A DNA stretch of 64,000 nucleotides from Paraburkholderia ginsengiterrae. GTDB taxonomy: Bacteria > Pseudomonadota > Gammaproteobacteria > Burkholderiales > Burkholderiaceae. The first letter of the stretch is position 1; each line of letters opens with the position of its first letter. The stretch is from positions 1 through 64,000 of the forward strand of contig NZ_LXKA01000087.1 of the NCBI RefSeq assembly GCF_001645125.1, read 5' to 3'. A program made the position numbers and the translations under genes. Shown here piece by piece: positions 52,634 to 61,583 of this stretch. Under the pieces are notes generated by a model that was given only the letters and a program-made list of their open reading frames with translations, did no database searches and was not told the origin of the DNA.

Positions 52634-53623
52634 TTACGAAACGGCGATCTCACCGGCCTGTTCTGACACCGCCGCCACAATTGCGGCAACCGCCGGGGGC
52701 TCGAGCGTCAGGCCGATATGCGTCACACCCGGCACGATCGTGACCGGCACCACGCGCCCGGCCTCGGCGAAAACGCCGGCGAATTTCTCCGCGTAAAACG
52801 CCTCGTCGTTCGCGCCGACCAGCACTTCGAGAGGCTGGCGCGTTGCGCGAATATCGGCGCCGTAGTTGTCGTGCGGACGGAAATTCTGCATGAGGCTGTA
52901 CGAATACTGCGGCGTGAGCCTCGCCGCTGCTTCCGGCGACAAGGCGTAGGCCACCGTCGGCAGATGATTGAAGAGCGTGATGCGCAGCTTGTTGAGCATG
53001 ACCAGCACCATCACCCGCGGCAAACCGACACTGGCCCAGCCGCCGACGGAAGGCGGAGTGGTCGGCGCATTGTGGTGAAGGAACGGCGCCAGCAGCACAT
53101 AGCGGTGGAAGGCCAGTTGTCGTGCGTCGCTCGCGAACCGCAGCGCAAACCCGCCGCCCGCCGAGAAACCCACCAGCGTACGCGGCCCGGCCGGCTGAAC
53201 CACATCGAGAAAATCGCTGAGATCGTCTTCGAGCTGACCGATGTACGCAATCGTGCCTTTCCTGCCCGACTCGCCATGCCCGCGCACATCGGGCACATAG
53301 ACGTCGTAACCCGCTGCGGCGAGCGCCTTGGCGAGCGTGTGCATGCTCACGCTGCTCGCCGACGAGCCGTGAATCAGTACGGCGCTGCCGCGCACCGGTG
53401 CGATACGGCTCACGTAATACCGGTACGCGAGCGCGGCGTTATCGCGTGCGGCATAGTGTTCGAGCGGGGGTAAATCGGACGTATCGATCGACTTGAAAGG
53501 CTCGTTGATCGACGCGAGCGGCGGTGGCTGTTTCGGCCCGCCCTTCACGAGGGCCACCGCCGCAACGGCGAGCCCCACGAGAAACACGACAACCGGCATG
53601 ACGGCGTGCAGTTCGGCGCTCAT
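52634..53623 (-). CDS. Alpha/beta hydrolase with N-terminal membrane helix
   Basis: This 329-residue protein has one N-terminal membrane helix (residues 9-26) and an alpha/beta-hydrolase fold. The nucleophile elbow is 'VGFSAGGGFA' (Gly-Phe-Ser-Ala-Gly), with an oxyanion region 'VLIHGSSASS' and 'PDVRGHGESG'. The charge-relay Asp and His are probably in 'LVGANDEAF' and 'GVTHIGLTL'. Substrates include esters or lysophospholipids. The start at 53623 is the first Met. It is followed by the small peptide and rubredoxin genes. Confidence 0.88.
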   Translation of the reverse strand: MSAELHAVMPVVVFLVGLAVAAVALVKGGPKQPPPLASINEPFKSIDTSDLPPLEHYAARDNAALAYRYYVSRIAPVRGSAVLIHGSSASSVSMHTLAKALAAAGYDVYVPDVRGHGESGRKGTIAYIGQLEDDLSDFLDVVQPAGPRTLVGFSAGGGFALRFASDARQLAFHRYVLLAPFLHHNAPTTPPSVGGWASVGLPRVMVLVMLNKLRITLFNHLPTVAYALSPEAAARLTPQYSYSLMQNFRPHDNYGADIRATRQPLEVLVGANDEAFYAEKFAGVFAEAGRVVPVTIVPGVTHIGLTLEPPAVAAIVAAVSEQAGEIAVS

Positions 53624-53778
53624 CGAATTGGCCTCTCAGGCGATGCTTATGCTTGTGGATTTTGCATCGACGAGCCCGCGTCTTGCTCAGCCTGTTAGTG
53701 CACCCCGTTTTGCTCGTGCCGCCGGCGTGCAGGTCATCGTCGCCGACGATTGTACGGTCGCGCATGGCGCCAGAAAGA

Positions 53779-53799
53779 CTCGAATATTGGCTATTCGAG
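53779..53799 (-). terminator. Hairpin terminator after the glycosyltransferase
   Basis: CTCGAATA-N5-TATTCGAG forms a perfect 8-bp stem followed on the minus strand by TCTTTCT. It lies 29 bases after the stop of the minus-strand glycosyltransferase gene (53829) and is the likely transcript end. Confidence 0.7.
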
Positions 53800-53828
53800 C
53801 GGGTTGCCGCTGCATTCGAGACGCGCCG

Positions 53829-55280
53829 TCAGCTCTCGTCGCGGGCCACGAGCCCCGAGCGGCGCTGCACGCCCCACGCCCGTCCGCCACGCAGAAACTG
53901 CAGCCAGCCAAGCGCCGCGCCGGCATGCCGCACCAGTTGAAACGTGAACGGCTCGGCAATCGCCGCCAGCATCGCCATCCACAAGCTGGAGCCGGTACGC
54001 TCGCCGGTCCAGCGCCGATACAGATGGATGCTCCACAGATAGAACGCGAGGTCGATCGCGGTTTTCAAACCGATCACGCTAAAGATCGACACGACAATCG
54101 CGCCATGCCCGCCGAACACAAACGCGAGCAGCAACGCGAATGCGGTCAGGCCGTAGATCGGCTGCATGGTGTCGATCGCCTTGACCGGCAGCATCAGCAT
54201 GCCGAGCGTGCCGTAGCGCGGATTGCCGGTCATGTCGCGGTTCCAGTACTGCGTCTGCAGGAAGCCCGCGAACCAGCGGCGGCGCTGGCGCAGGAAGCTG
54301 CCGAGGTTGTCCGGCGCATCGGTGTGGGCATGCGCGTCACCGACCACGCGCACGTCCCAGCCGAGACCGTGATCGACCGAATAGCGGCGCAGCCTGTGAA
54401 TCAGCTCATAGTCTTCGAGGAGGCACGCTGGATCGAAACCGCCCACGTCGACCAGCGCGTCGCGCCTGAACGACGCGAACGCGCCCGAAATCAGCAGCAG
54501 ACTGTCGGCGCGCATCCACGCAAAACGGGCGATGAAGTTGCGCATGTACTCGTACGTCTGGAACCACTCGAATACGCGGCCCGACACCGACTTGCCGCAA
54601 ACCGGCACCAGAATGCCGGCCGCGGCGACCAGCTTCGGCTCGCTCGCGAACGCGGCGCGCATGGCGTAGGTGGCATCGTCGTCGAGCAACGTGTCGGCGT
54701 CGACGGTCATGACCGTGTCCGTGGTCATCACCGTGATCGCGGCATTCAACGCGCGCGCCTTGCCGCCGTGCGGGACGCGAAGCCAGAACAGATTCGGGTA
54801 AAGCGGGCTCGGCGCGCTCAGCACGCCTTCGGCGGCCGCGACCAGACCAAAACGTTCGGTGAGCAGTTCGCGGGTCGAGTCGGTGGAACCGTCGTCGGCA
54901 ATGACGATCTGCGCCGGACCATGCGTCTGCCGCAGCAGCGCGGCGAGGGTCACCGGCAGCACCGCCGCCTCGTTATGCGACGCGACGATCACACCCATGC
55001 TCGGCAGCACACGCTGGTCGTAATCGGCTTCGAGCGGCGGCGTACGCCGCATCAGCGGCAGCGTTTTCCACGTGACGAACGCGAGCAGCAACGTGTCGTA
55101 CACCACGTACGCAATCCCCGTCGACCACGCCAGCGCGCCCTGCAAAAAGAAAGCGCGCGCGAACAGCAGCAGCCACAGGACCACCACGCTCAAATGAATC
55201 AGCGTGCTCAACGGCGTCGTGCGGCGCGGGACAATGCGCGGCGACGCGAGAGCAAGCGCCTGTTCCAGTGTCTTCTTCAA
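53829..55280 (-). CDS. Processive-type family 2 glycosyltransferase, membrane
   Basis: This 483-residue protein has an N-terminal membrane helix pair (about residues 24-72), a GT2 catalytic domain, and C-terminal membrane helices from about residue 355. Catalytic signatures are ADDGS (128-132), DAD (194-196), ED (289-290) and QRRRW (332-336), the D,D,D,Q/RxxRW pattern of cellulose- or hyaluronan-synthase-like enzymes. The acceptor and sugar are unknown. It lacks adjacent polymer genes, so the product is not clear. It is followed by a terminator. Confidence 0.9.
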   Translation of the reverse strand: MKKTLEQALALASPRIVPRRTTPLSTLIHLSVVVLWLLLFARAFFLQGALAWSTGIAYVVYDTLLLAFVTWKTLPLMRRTPPLEADYDQRVLPSMGVIVASHNEAAVLPVTLAALLRQTHGPAQIVIADDGSTDSTRELLTERFGLVAAAEGVLSAPSPLYPNLFWLRVPHGGKARALNAAITVMTTDTVMTVDADTLLDDDATYAMRAAFASEPKLVAAAGILVPVCGKSVSGRVFEWFQTYEYMRNFIARFAWMRADSLLLISGAFASFRRDALVDVGGFDPACLLEDYELIHRLRRYSVDHGLGWDVRVVGDAHAHTDAPDNLGSFLRQRRRWFAGFLQTQYWNRDMTGNPRYGTLGMLMLPVKAIDTMQPIYGLTAFALLLAFVFGGHGAIVVSIFSVIGLKTAIDLAFYLWSIHLYRRWTGERTGSSLWMAMLAAIAEPFTFQLVRHAGAALGWLQFLRGGRAWGVQRRSGLVARDES

Positions 55281-55335
55281 AATGACTGCCGAGTCCTAAG
55301 GTGTTGCGATTGATAGAAAGGCCAACGCGATGCGC

Positions 55336-55935
55336 TTACGGCAGCATGCGTTTCAGGACCGATTTACGGTCGATCCACTGATGCTTCAGCGCGCCGCCAA
55401 TATGCATGGCCAGCAGCGCATAAAGCGCGTAACCAAGCCACGTATGCAAGGCGCCGAAGCGATCATGCAAAGTCTCCTTGTACGCCGGATCGAGATTCAT
55501 CACGTAGCCGATACGCGGCCAGGGAACCAGATTGAACAGGCGCATGGGGTGTGTGGCCGCGTCTTTCCACGCGGAATCGTGCAGCCAGCCGGACAGCGGC
55601 AGCGCGATCATCAGCAGATACAGCAGGAAATGCGCGACGTGTGCGGCAATTTTTTCCCACGACGGAAACTCATGCGGTAACGGCGGCGGCTTGTGCGACA
55701 CGCGCCACAAGATGCGCATGAGCGCGAGGCCGAGCACCGTGATGCCGATCGACTTGTGCGTATCGATCACCGGACGCACCCAGTCGTCCGGCAACGAATC
55801 CGCGCTCAGACCAAGCACCACGTTGCCGATCATCAGCAGCGCGATGATCCAGTGCAGCGCCACGGCCACGCGGGTGTAGCGCGACGGCAGCGGCGTACCG
55901 GCCGCATCGGTCAAAGAGTCGGCGTGTGTATTCAT
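55336..55935 (-). CDS. Cytochrome b561 family protein
   Basis: This 199-residue membrane protein has four helices and two pairs of His for two b hemes. The first is in 'RVAVALHWIIALLMI', with 'PVIDTHKSIGITVLGL' and 'IAAHVAHFLLYLLMIALPLSGW' following, and a later one is in 'LHTWLGYALYALLAMHIGGALKHQW'. This matches bacterial CybB-like cytochrome b561, which moves electrons in the membrane, for example from ubiquinol to superoxide. The ATG at 55935 is one of two starts. It lies 55 bases before the glycosyltransferase. Confidence 0.9.
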   Translation of the reverse strand: MNTHADSLTDAAGTPLPSRYTRVAVALHWIIALLMIGNVVLGLSADSLPDDWVRPVIDTHKSIGITVLGLALMRILWRVSHKPPPLPHEFPSWEKIAAHVAHFLLYLLMIALPLSGWLHDSAWKDAATHPMRLFNLVPWPRIGYVMNLDPAYKETLHDRFGALHTWLGYALYALLAMHIGGALKHQWIDRKSVLKRMLP

Positions 55936-56113
55936 GAGTCGTTCCATCCGCGCAGGCAATGTTGCGAAAGCTTTTTGAAAATCCGGCCATGCCGGCGCAC
56001 TTGGGCGCGCCGCCGATTAGGCAAACGCCTAAGTGTGCCGGTTTATTCCACCGGACGCTTAACACCAGGTTTCTGATTATTTCTTGGGCGCGGAGTTCGG
56101 TCGCCGTTGCACC

Positions 56114-56269
56114 TTATCCGTGCACGCCCTCGCGCCGCGCGACAAACGCGGTCGCTTCGATCCGCTCGTCGAGCCAGCCGTTGGTTGTATGCGCATCCAG
56201 TAGTTGCCGGATGCGCGCGAGCAGTTCATCGAGCCGCTCGCCGAGCCGTTCACGCGAGAGGCTCGACAT
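56114..56269 (-). CDS. Small hypothetical helical protein
   Basis: This is a 51-residue frame starting at an ATG (56269) with 'SSLSRERLGERLDELLARIRQLLD' as an amphipathic helix and a short basic tail. No strong ribosome site and no family match are seen. Codon usage looks coding-like. It could be spurious. Confidence 0.45.
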   Translation of the reverse strand: MSSLSRERLGERLDELLARIRQLLDAHTTNGWLDERIEATAFVARREGVHG

Positions 56270-56380
56270 CGAGTGGTTAAGGCGGCGGTTCGATACGCCG
56301 GATTCTAGCGAAACGCAGGCGGCGAACACCGGATAGCGCTATTGTGTCGGCAACGTCAGCTCCCGCCTTCCACCCTGCTC

Positions 56381-57445
56381 ATGTCCTCACGCTTCAACGC
56401 CGCCTTTACCGCCCTGCTCGCCGCCGCCCTGTTCGGCGCAACGACGCCGCTCGCCAAAGCCTTGCTCGGCTCGCTTTCGCCGTTCCTGCTTGCGGGACTG
56501 TTTTACCTGGGCAGCGGCACCGGCCTTGCCATTGTGATTCTGGCGCGCCGCCTGAAAGACCGCGCCGCCCAGCGGCCGGCCGATCACAACCGCTTCCCGT
56601 TACGCGAAGTGCCGTGGCTGGCCGGCGCGATCGCGGCCGGCGGCGTCGCCGGGCCCGCGCTGCTGATGCTGGGTTTGCAGACGACGCCCGCCGCCACCGG
56701 ATCACTGCTGCTGAACCTGGAAGGCGTCTTCACCGCGCTGATCGCATGGGTCGTGTTTCGCGAGAACGTCGACGTGCAGGTGTTTCTCGGCATGGTCGCG
56801 ATTGTCGCGGGCGGCGTCGCGTTGTCGTGGCAGCCGGGCGCGGTGGGCCTGCCGGCCGGCACGCTGCTGCTGGTTGGGGCGTGCGCCTGCTGGGCGATCG
56901 ACAACAACCTGACCCGCAAGGTGTCGACGCACGATGCGATGTTCATCGCCTGCATAAAAGGGCTCGTGGCCGGTTCGGTCAACGTGGCGCTCGCGCTCAC
57001 CCTCGGCGCCGCGTGGCCGACAGTGCCGACCGTTGCGCTCGCCATGTTGACAGGCTTCGCGGGCTACGGCGTGAGCCTCGTGCTGTTCGTGGTCGCGTTG
57101 CGCAATCTCGGCACTGCGCGCACCGGCGCTTACTTCTCGGTTGCGCCGCTGTTCGGCGTGACCTTGTCGTGGCTGCTGTGGCCGGAACTGCCGCCGCTGC
57201 TGTTCTGGGTCGCCGCCGCGCTCATGGCGCTCGGTGTGTGGCTGCATATCCGCGAACGTCACGAGCACCCGCACACGCATGAGCCGCTGGACCACACGCA
57301 TCGCCACCGGCACGACGCGCATCATCAGCATGAGCATGATTTCGCGTGGGACGGCGACGAGCCGCACACGCATGCGCACCACCATGCGCCCATCACGCAC
57401 ACGCATGGGCATTTCCCAGATATTCACCACCGCCATACGCATTGA
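56381..57445 (+). CDS. EamA/DMT transporter with histidine-rich C-terminal tail
   Basis: This 354-residue protein has ten hydrophobic segments in two EamA repeats (residues about 5-290), including 'AALFGATTPLAKALLG' and 'TAFSVAPLFGV'-like signatures. A cytoplasmic or periplasmic tail (about residues 293-354) follows, with about 24 histidines in 60 residues ('HEHPHTHEPLDHTHRHRH' and more). Such tails bind Ni, Co or Zn in metal transporters, so the substrate or sensor may be a metal; this is an inference. The ATG at 56381 lacks a clear ribosome site. Confidence 0.88.
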   Translation: MSSRFNAAFTALLAAALFGATTPLAKALLGSLSPFLLAGLFYLGSGTGLAIVILARRLKDRAAQRPADHNRFPLREVPWLAGAIAAGGVAGPALLMLGLQTTPAATGSLLLNLEGVFTALIAWVVFRENVDVQVFLGMVAIVAGGVALSWQPGAVGLPAGTLLLVGACACWAIDNNLTRKVSTHDAMFIACIKGLVAGSVNVALALTLGAAWPTVPTVALAMLTGFAGYGVSLVLFVVALRNLGTARTGAYFSVAPLFGVTLSWLLWPELPPLLFWVAAALMALGVWLHIRERHEHPHTHEPLDHTHRHRHDAHHQHEHDFAWDGDEPHTHAHHHAPITHTHGHFPDIHHRHTH

Positions 57446-57612
57446 TTTCGCGGCTGGCCGCGCTGCGTGGGCGCTTGCCGCACTGCAAGATAAATATCTC
57501 TGTGAAACAGATCAGGCGATAGGTCGATTCAATTGGCATCGACGCTGATCAAGTCCTCTAATGGAACTCCTGTTGTTCGTCCATCGACTCGCCCGCTTCC
57601 TTGGAGACACTC

Positions 57613-57816
57613 ATGTCACAGCCTGCGCCCAACGTAGACGAATTGGTCAGAAGTATTGCCGAGGAAACCAATACACCGGCGGAAACGGTCTCGAAGATGT
57701 ATGCGGACACTTTGGCCAACTACCGTAACGACGCGCGGGTATTCGATTACGTGCCGCTCTTCGCCGCAAAGAAAGTCCGCGACCAGCTGCGCCATCATCC
57801 GGACAACAAACACTGA
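57613..57816 (+). CDS. DUF3562 protein
   Basis: This 67-residue protein matches DUF3562, a small domain common in Burkholderiales: 'VDELVRSIAEETNTPAETVSKMYADTLANYRNDARVFDYVPLFAAKKVRDQLR'-type spacing, with a helix-turn-helix-like core. The ATG at 57613 has GGAG about six bases upstream. Its function is unknown. Its stop is three bases from the convergent HlyD gene stop. Confidence 0.88.
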   Translation: MSQPAPNVDELVRSIAEETNTPAETVSKMYADTLANYRNDARVFDYVPLFAAKKVRDQLRHHPDNKH

Positions 57817-57819
57817 CTC

Positions 57820-59049
57820 CTAACTGTCGCTGCCGCGGTCGCTGTTTTCGCGGATGATCTTCGCGATCAAGGCGTCGGCCTCGCCTGAAACGTTGTCATG
57901 CACGCGCGTGCTTTGCACGGGCGCCGCTGTGTCGTTGCCGATCAGGTGACCGCTGCGCACGTGCGTATCCACTGACACCTGCATCGACAGCCCGAGCCGC
58001 AGCGGATGAGCGGCGAGGTCCCCTGCATCGAGCGAAATCACGATCGGCACGCGCTGCACGACCTTGATCCAGTTGCCCGCCGCATTTTGCGAAGGCAGCA
58101 TCGAGAACGCGCTGCCGGTGCCCGCGGAAAATCCTTCGACGCGGCCGCGATACACCACCTGCGACCCGTACACGTCCGACACGATCCGCACCGGCTGCCC
58201 CACGCGCATGCTGCGGATCTGCCCTTCCTTGAAGTTGGCCTCCACCCACAGACGCTCGAGCGGAATGATCGACATCAGCGCGAGTCCCGGACCGACCTGC
58301 TGGCCGATCTGCACTGAGCGTTGCCCGACGGTGCCGTCAACGGGCGACACGATCGTCGCGCGTTGCAGGTTCCGGTAAGCGAGCCGCAGTTGCGCGGCGG
58401 CTTGCAGCACGGGGGGGCTGGCCTCGATCGGGAACTTGCCGCCGAGCGCCTTCGCGGCGTCGAGCTGAACCTGCGCGGACGCGAGATTCGCTTGCGCCAC
58501 TGCCACCGCCTCACGTGCGCGCGCCAGTTCTTCCGGCGACACGACTTCGACCGAGGCATGGTCGCGCGCTGCCAGCGCGCGTTGCGCCAGTGCAAGTTCG
58601 GCGCGACGCGCGTCGATCGATTGCACATAAAGCTTGCGTGAGATGGTCGCGTTCGCGACTTGACGCACCGCCAGCGTCAATTGCGCTTTCGCCTGAGCGA
58701 ACGCGGCCGCCGCTTCCGTATCGTCGAGTTTGACGAGCGTCTGGCCGGCGCGCACCTGGCGCGTGTTGTCCACCAGAATATCGGTGACGGTGCCGGGAAT
58801 CTGCGCGGCGATCTGCACGATATTGCCGGCGACGTACGCATCGTCGGTCTCTTCGTAGAATCGCGCGCTCAGACTCCAATAGGTCAGCCACGCCACGCCG
58901 GCGAGCGCGACCACGCCGAAGAAGACGGCGATCCGGCGCCGGCGCGTCGCCCGCCTGGGGTCCTGCGCGCCGCTCGCGGTAGTTGCCTGGTTCGCGGCCT
59001 CGTCCGGCGTCCACCCGGCGGCCTGCTGTGCCTGTTTATCGTTGTGCAT
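57820..59049 (-). CDS. HlyD/EmrA-type membrane fusion protein of the rhamnolipid operon
   Basis: This 409-residue adaptor has an N-terminal membrane helix (about residues 38-60), a 'DDAYVAGNIVQIAAQIPGTVTDILVDNTRQVRAGQTLVKLDD' barrel-sandwich start, a long coiled coil (about residues 115-200) and a 'ATIVSPVDGTVGQRSVQIGQQV' second half. It links an MFS pump to an outer-membrane channel, as EmrA does. It is the last gene of the rhl operon; its ATG directly follows the outer-membrane factor stop. Confidence 0.93.
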   Translation of the reverse strand: MHNDKQAQQAAGWTPDEAANQATTASGAQDPRRATRRRRIAVFFGVVALAGVAWLTYWSLSARFYEETDDAYVAGNIVQIAAQIPGTVTDILVDNTRQVRAGQTLVKLDDTEAAAAFAQAKAQLTLAVRQVANATISRKLYVQSIDARRAELALAQRALAARDHASVEVVSPEELARAREAVAVAQANLASAQVQLDAAKALGGKFPIEASPPVLQAAAQLRLAYRNLQRATIVSPVDGTVGQRSVQIGQQVGPGLALMSIIPLERLWVEANFKEGQIRSMRVGQPVRIVSDVYGSQVVYRGRVEGFSAGTGSAFSMLPSQNAAGNWIKVVQRVPIVISLDAGDLAAHPLRLGLSMQVSVDTHVRSGHLIGNDTAAPVQSTRVHDNVSGEADALIAKIIRENSDRGSDS

Positions 59050-60582
59050 TCAATCGAAGTGAGTATCCGTAACGCGTGCGTGAGAGAGAAAGCCCTGCTG
59101 AGCATGAGAGATCGGTGCACCAGGTACCTTGCGTTCGTCGAAGCCGCCACCCAGCGCGCCGACCAGCCCGACCTGCAACATGCGGCGGCGGCCCTGCAGA
59201 TCGACCTGCTGCGCGCGTGCATCGAGCAACGACAAATCGGCCAGCGTCACGTCTTTCTCCATGCCAATGCCACGCCGATGGCGCTCCTCGGCAATCGCGA
59301 CAATGTGCGTGGCTGCCGCCACCGCGCGGGTCTGCTCGGTGGCGAGCCTGTCGACCGTGCGTAGCGACGTGAGCTGGCGCGCCACTTCGCCGAGTGCTTC
59401 GTCGACCGTCTTGTTGTACAGGCTTATCGCCGCGTCGGCGTTGGCGAAATCGCCACCCAGTTGCGCGCGCAACCGGGTTCGGTCGAACACCGGCAACGAA
59501 ATCGCCGGTCCGATCGAGCCGGTCATCGCGGCGCGCGTGAAGAGCGCGCCGGGCGTCAAGGCGGTCAGGCCGGCGAACGCCACCAGATTCACATCGGGAT
59601 AAAACTGTGCGCGTGTCGCGTCGATGTTGGCCAGCGCGGCTTCCGCCCGCAGGCGTGCCGCGACGATATCGGGCCGCCGGCCCAGCAGATCGACCGGAAG
59701 TTGGGCCGGCATCGGTGCGTCGGCCGTCGCGGCGAGCTGCGGACGGCGAATCGACAAACCCCGCTCCGCGCCGCGCCCCGTCAGCACACCGAGCTGCAGC
59801 TCGGTCAGCGTGATGCGTTCGTCGTTGAGCGCCTGCTGCGAGGCGAGGCGGCTGCGCTTGAGCGAGGCGTCGGCTGCATCGTAGGAATTGTCGATGCCTC
59901 GCGCGCCGCGCTCGCGCAGCACGGCATCGACCTTATCCGCGGCTTGCTGCTTCTGCAGCAGAATGTCCTGCATCGCGAAGGCGCGGTCGAGCTCGCAATA
60001 AAGCGTCACCAGCGCGACAGTCAGCGTAAGGCGGGCCTGCTCCGCATCGATCCGCGCCGCGTCCCGCGTGGACAGCACGCCGCGCGTCAGCGCCGCATTT
60101 TTGCCCCACAGGTCGAGTTGATAACTCAGGCCTGCGAACAATGCCGCGGGCGAGACCGTGGGATCGTTGAACAACTGCACGGGGATATGCTGCCCGCCCA
60201 CCTCGACGTTGGCGATGTTGTCCGGTTGCGGCAGACGCGTCTTGCTGACGGTCGCCCCCGCCGTGCCCGTAAGACCAGTCAGTGAGCCGAACTGTTCGAG
60301 TTGCGCCTGCGCGGCGCCCACTCTAGCCTTGGCGATCTGCAAATCGGGATTGTTCTGCAACGCCTCGGCGACCAGTTCGTCCAGTTGCGGATCGCGATAC
60401 TGCTTGACCCAATCGGGCGCGGGCCATGCGCCATTCGCGCCTCGGCCGACGGTTTGCGCAAGCGCATCGGCGGACGGTTCGAGCGGTTTGACATTCGCAT
60501 GCAGGCCGCCGTCGCTGACGCAGCCGGTCAGCGCCGACGCGGCCAGCAGAAGCGGTAGTACGCGTTTCGTGACAGATTGCAT
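59050..60582 (-). CDS. NodT-type outer membrane efflux factor of the rhamnolipid operon
   Basis: This 510-residue protein has a lipoprotein signal ('LLLAASALTGC', lipobox LTGC, Cys21) and two OEP repeats. Repeat 1 shows 'DPQLDELVAEALQNNPDLQIAKARVGAAQAQLEQ', and repeat 2 'LGRRPDIVAARLRAEAALANIDATRAQFYPDVNL'. It is a TolC-like channel. The ATG at 60582 was chosen; a GTG at 60594 overlaps the rhlC stop. It is directly followed by the HlyD gene. Confidence 0.93.
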   Translation of the reverse strand: MQSVTKRVLPLLLAASALTGCVSDGGLHANVKPLEPSADALAQTVGRGANGAWPAPDWVKQYRDPQLDELVAEALQNNPDLQIAKARVGAAQAQLEQFGSLTGLTGTAGATVSKTRLPQPDNIANVEVGGQHIPVQLFNDPTVSPAALFAGLSYQLDLWGKNAALTRGVLSTRDAARIDAEQARLTLTVALVTLYCELDRAFAMQDILLQKQQAADKVDAVLRERGARGIDNSYDAADASLKRSRLASQQALNDERITLTELQLGVLTGRGAERGLSIRRPQLAATADAPMPAQLPVDLLGRRPDIVAARLRAEAALANIDATRAQFYPDVNLVAFAGLTALTPGALFTRAAMTGSIGPAISLPVFDRTRLRAQLGGDFANADAAISLYNKTVDEALGEVARQLTSLRTVDRLATEQTRAVAAATHIVAIAEERHRRGIGMEKDVTLADLSLLDARAQQVDLQGRRRMLQVGLVGALGGGFDERKVPGAPISHAQQGFLSHARVTDTHFD

Positions 60583-60590
60583 GGGGCGGA

Positions 60591-61574
60591 TCACGAGTGG
60601 TGGCTGCGATGCATGACGCCGTCTCGCGCGGGCGACGCGACCACCGTGCTGCGCGCCGCCTGAGCGGCCAGCCGCGGACGCGTCTGCGCGAGCGGCCCCA
60701 TCCGGCCGAACAGCCCATCCCAAACTCCGAGTGCGATGGCGGTCAGTTTGGCCAGCTTGCCCTGCTCCAGCAGCACGATCTGGACGATCTGCCAGAGCGT
60801 CAGCACGTTCGGCACGACGGCGACCGGCAAACGCAGTCCATATTGCAGCGCCAGCTGCATCGCGTTGCGCGCGCTGTAGTAGCGCCGGAACCCGGCATGA
60901 TTCATCGTGGTCAACTCGAAGGAACCCCATTTGTGACGGCGCCGCGCACCGATCCGATGCGACAGCACCAGCGACGGCACCACGTACAACGGCACATTGC
61001 ACAGCAATGCGCGCAGGCAGTACTCGGTGTCGACGTGGTCGATGAAAAGCGTCTCGTCGAAGCGGCCCAGCCGCGCGAACGCTTCGCGGGAAATCACGCA
61101 GCCCGACGAGATAAGAAACGCGCAGCGTTGCAGCGCCGCGCCTGGCTCGACCTGCAGGCGCCCGACCGATAGCCCGCTCGTGGTCAGCTCCGGCAGGAAA
61201 CGCTGATCGTTTTCGTCGAAGATACGCGGCCCGGCCATGAACGCCTGGCCACTCATCGACGCACACCGGTCGCGCATCACCGCGAAGTAGCCTTCAGGCA
61301 CCTCGGAATCCTGATCGAACAGGGTCACCGCATCCACGTGCTGCTCGAACAGCGCGCTCAGGCCGTGATTGAATGCGCCTGCAATGCCGTGGCGATTGCC
61401 GTAGTGCAACAGCGCCACGCCCGCGTCGCTCAGCATCGCCGCCGCGCGTGCGTCCGGCAACGGCGAGTTGTCGACCACCAGCAGACGGTCGCACGCAGAC
61501 TGCATTGCCACGGCTCGCGCAACCTGCTCTTCGCTCGGATGAAACAGAATGATCAATGCGCCCAGAATCGTCAT
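60591..61574 (-). CDS. rhlC: Rhamnosyltransferase 2 (RhlC), makes di-rhamnolipid
   Basis: This 327-residue GT2 enzyme matches RhlC: 'LLVVDNSPLPDARAA' with VDNS (34-37), 'HYGNRHGIAGAFNHGLSALF', DQDS (87-90), 'MAGPRIFDENDQRFLPEL', 'LISSGCVISREAF', 'FDETLFIDHVDTEYCLRA' and 'LSHRIGARR'. It adds the second rhamnose from dTDP-rhamnose to a mono-rhamnolipid. Its stop lies nine bases before the outer-membrane factor start, and its start nine bases after the MFS stop. It is the key to calling this a rhamnolipid cluster. Confidence 0.92.
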   Translation of the reverse strand: MTILGALIILFHPSEEQVARAVAMQSACDRLLVVDNSPLPDARAAAMLSDAGVALLHYGNRHGIAGAFNHGLSALFEQHVDAVTLFDQDSEVPEGYFAVMRDRCASMSGQAFMAGPRIFDENDQRFLPELTTSGLSVGRLQVEPGAALQRCAFLISSGCVISREAFARLGRFDETLFIDHVDTEYCLRALLCNVPLYVVPSLVLSHRIGARRRHKWGSFELTTMNHAGFRRYYSARNAMQLALQYGLRLPVAVVPNVLTLWQIVQIVLLEQGKLAKLTAIALGVWDGLFGRMGPLAQTRPRLAAQAARSTVVASPARDGVMHRSHHS

Positions 61575-61583
61575 AGGTGCTCC

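Noticed and set aside
53493-55313. A 606-codon plus-strand frame opposite the glycosyltransferase and hydrolase start
   Set aside because: It is antisense to well-supported genes, crosses two of them and has no recognisable domain.
59050-61266. A 738-codon frame that would fuse a basic protein to the outer membrane factor
   Set aside because: The first part overlaps rhlC in another frame and has no homology. The real start is near the lipoprotein signal at 60582.
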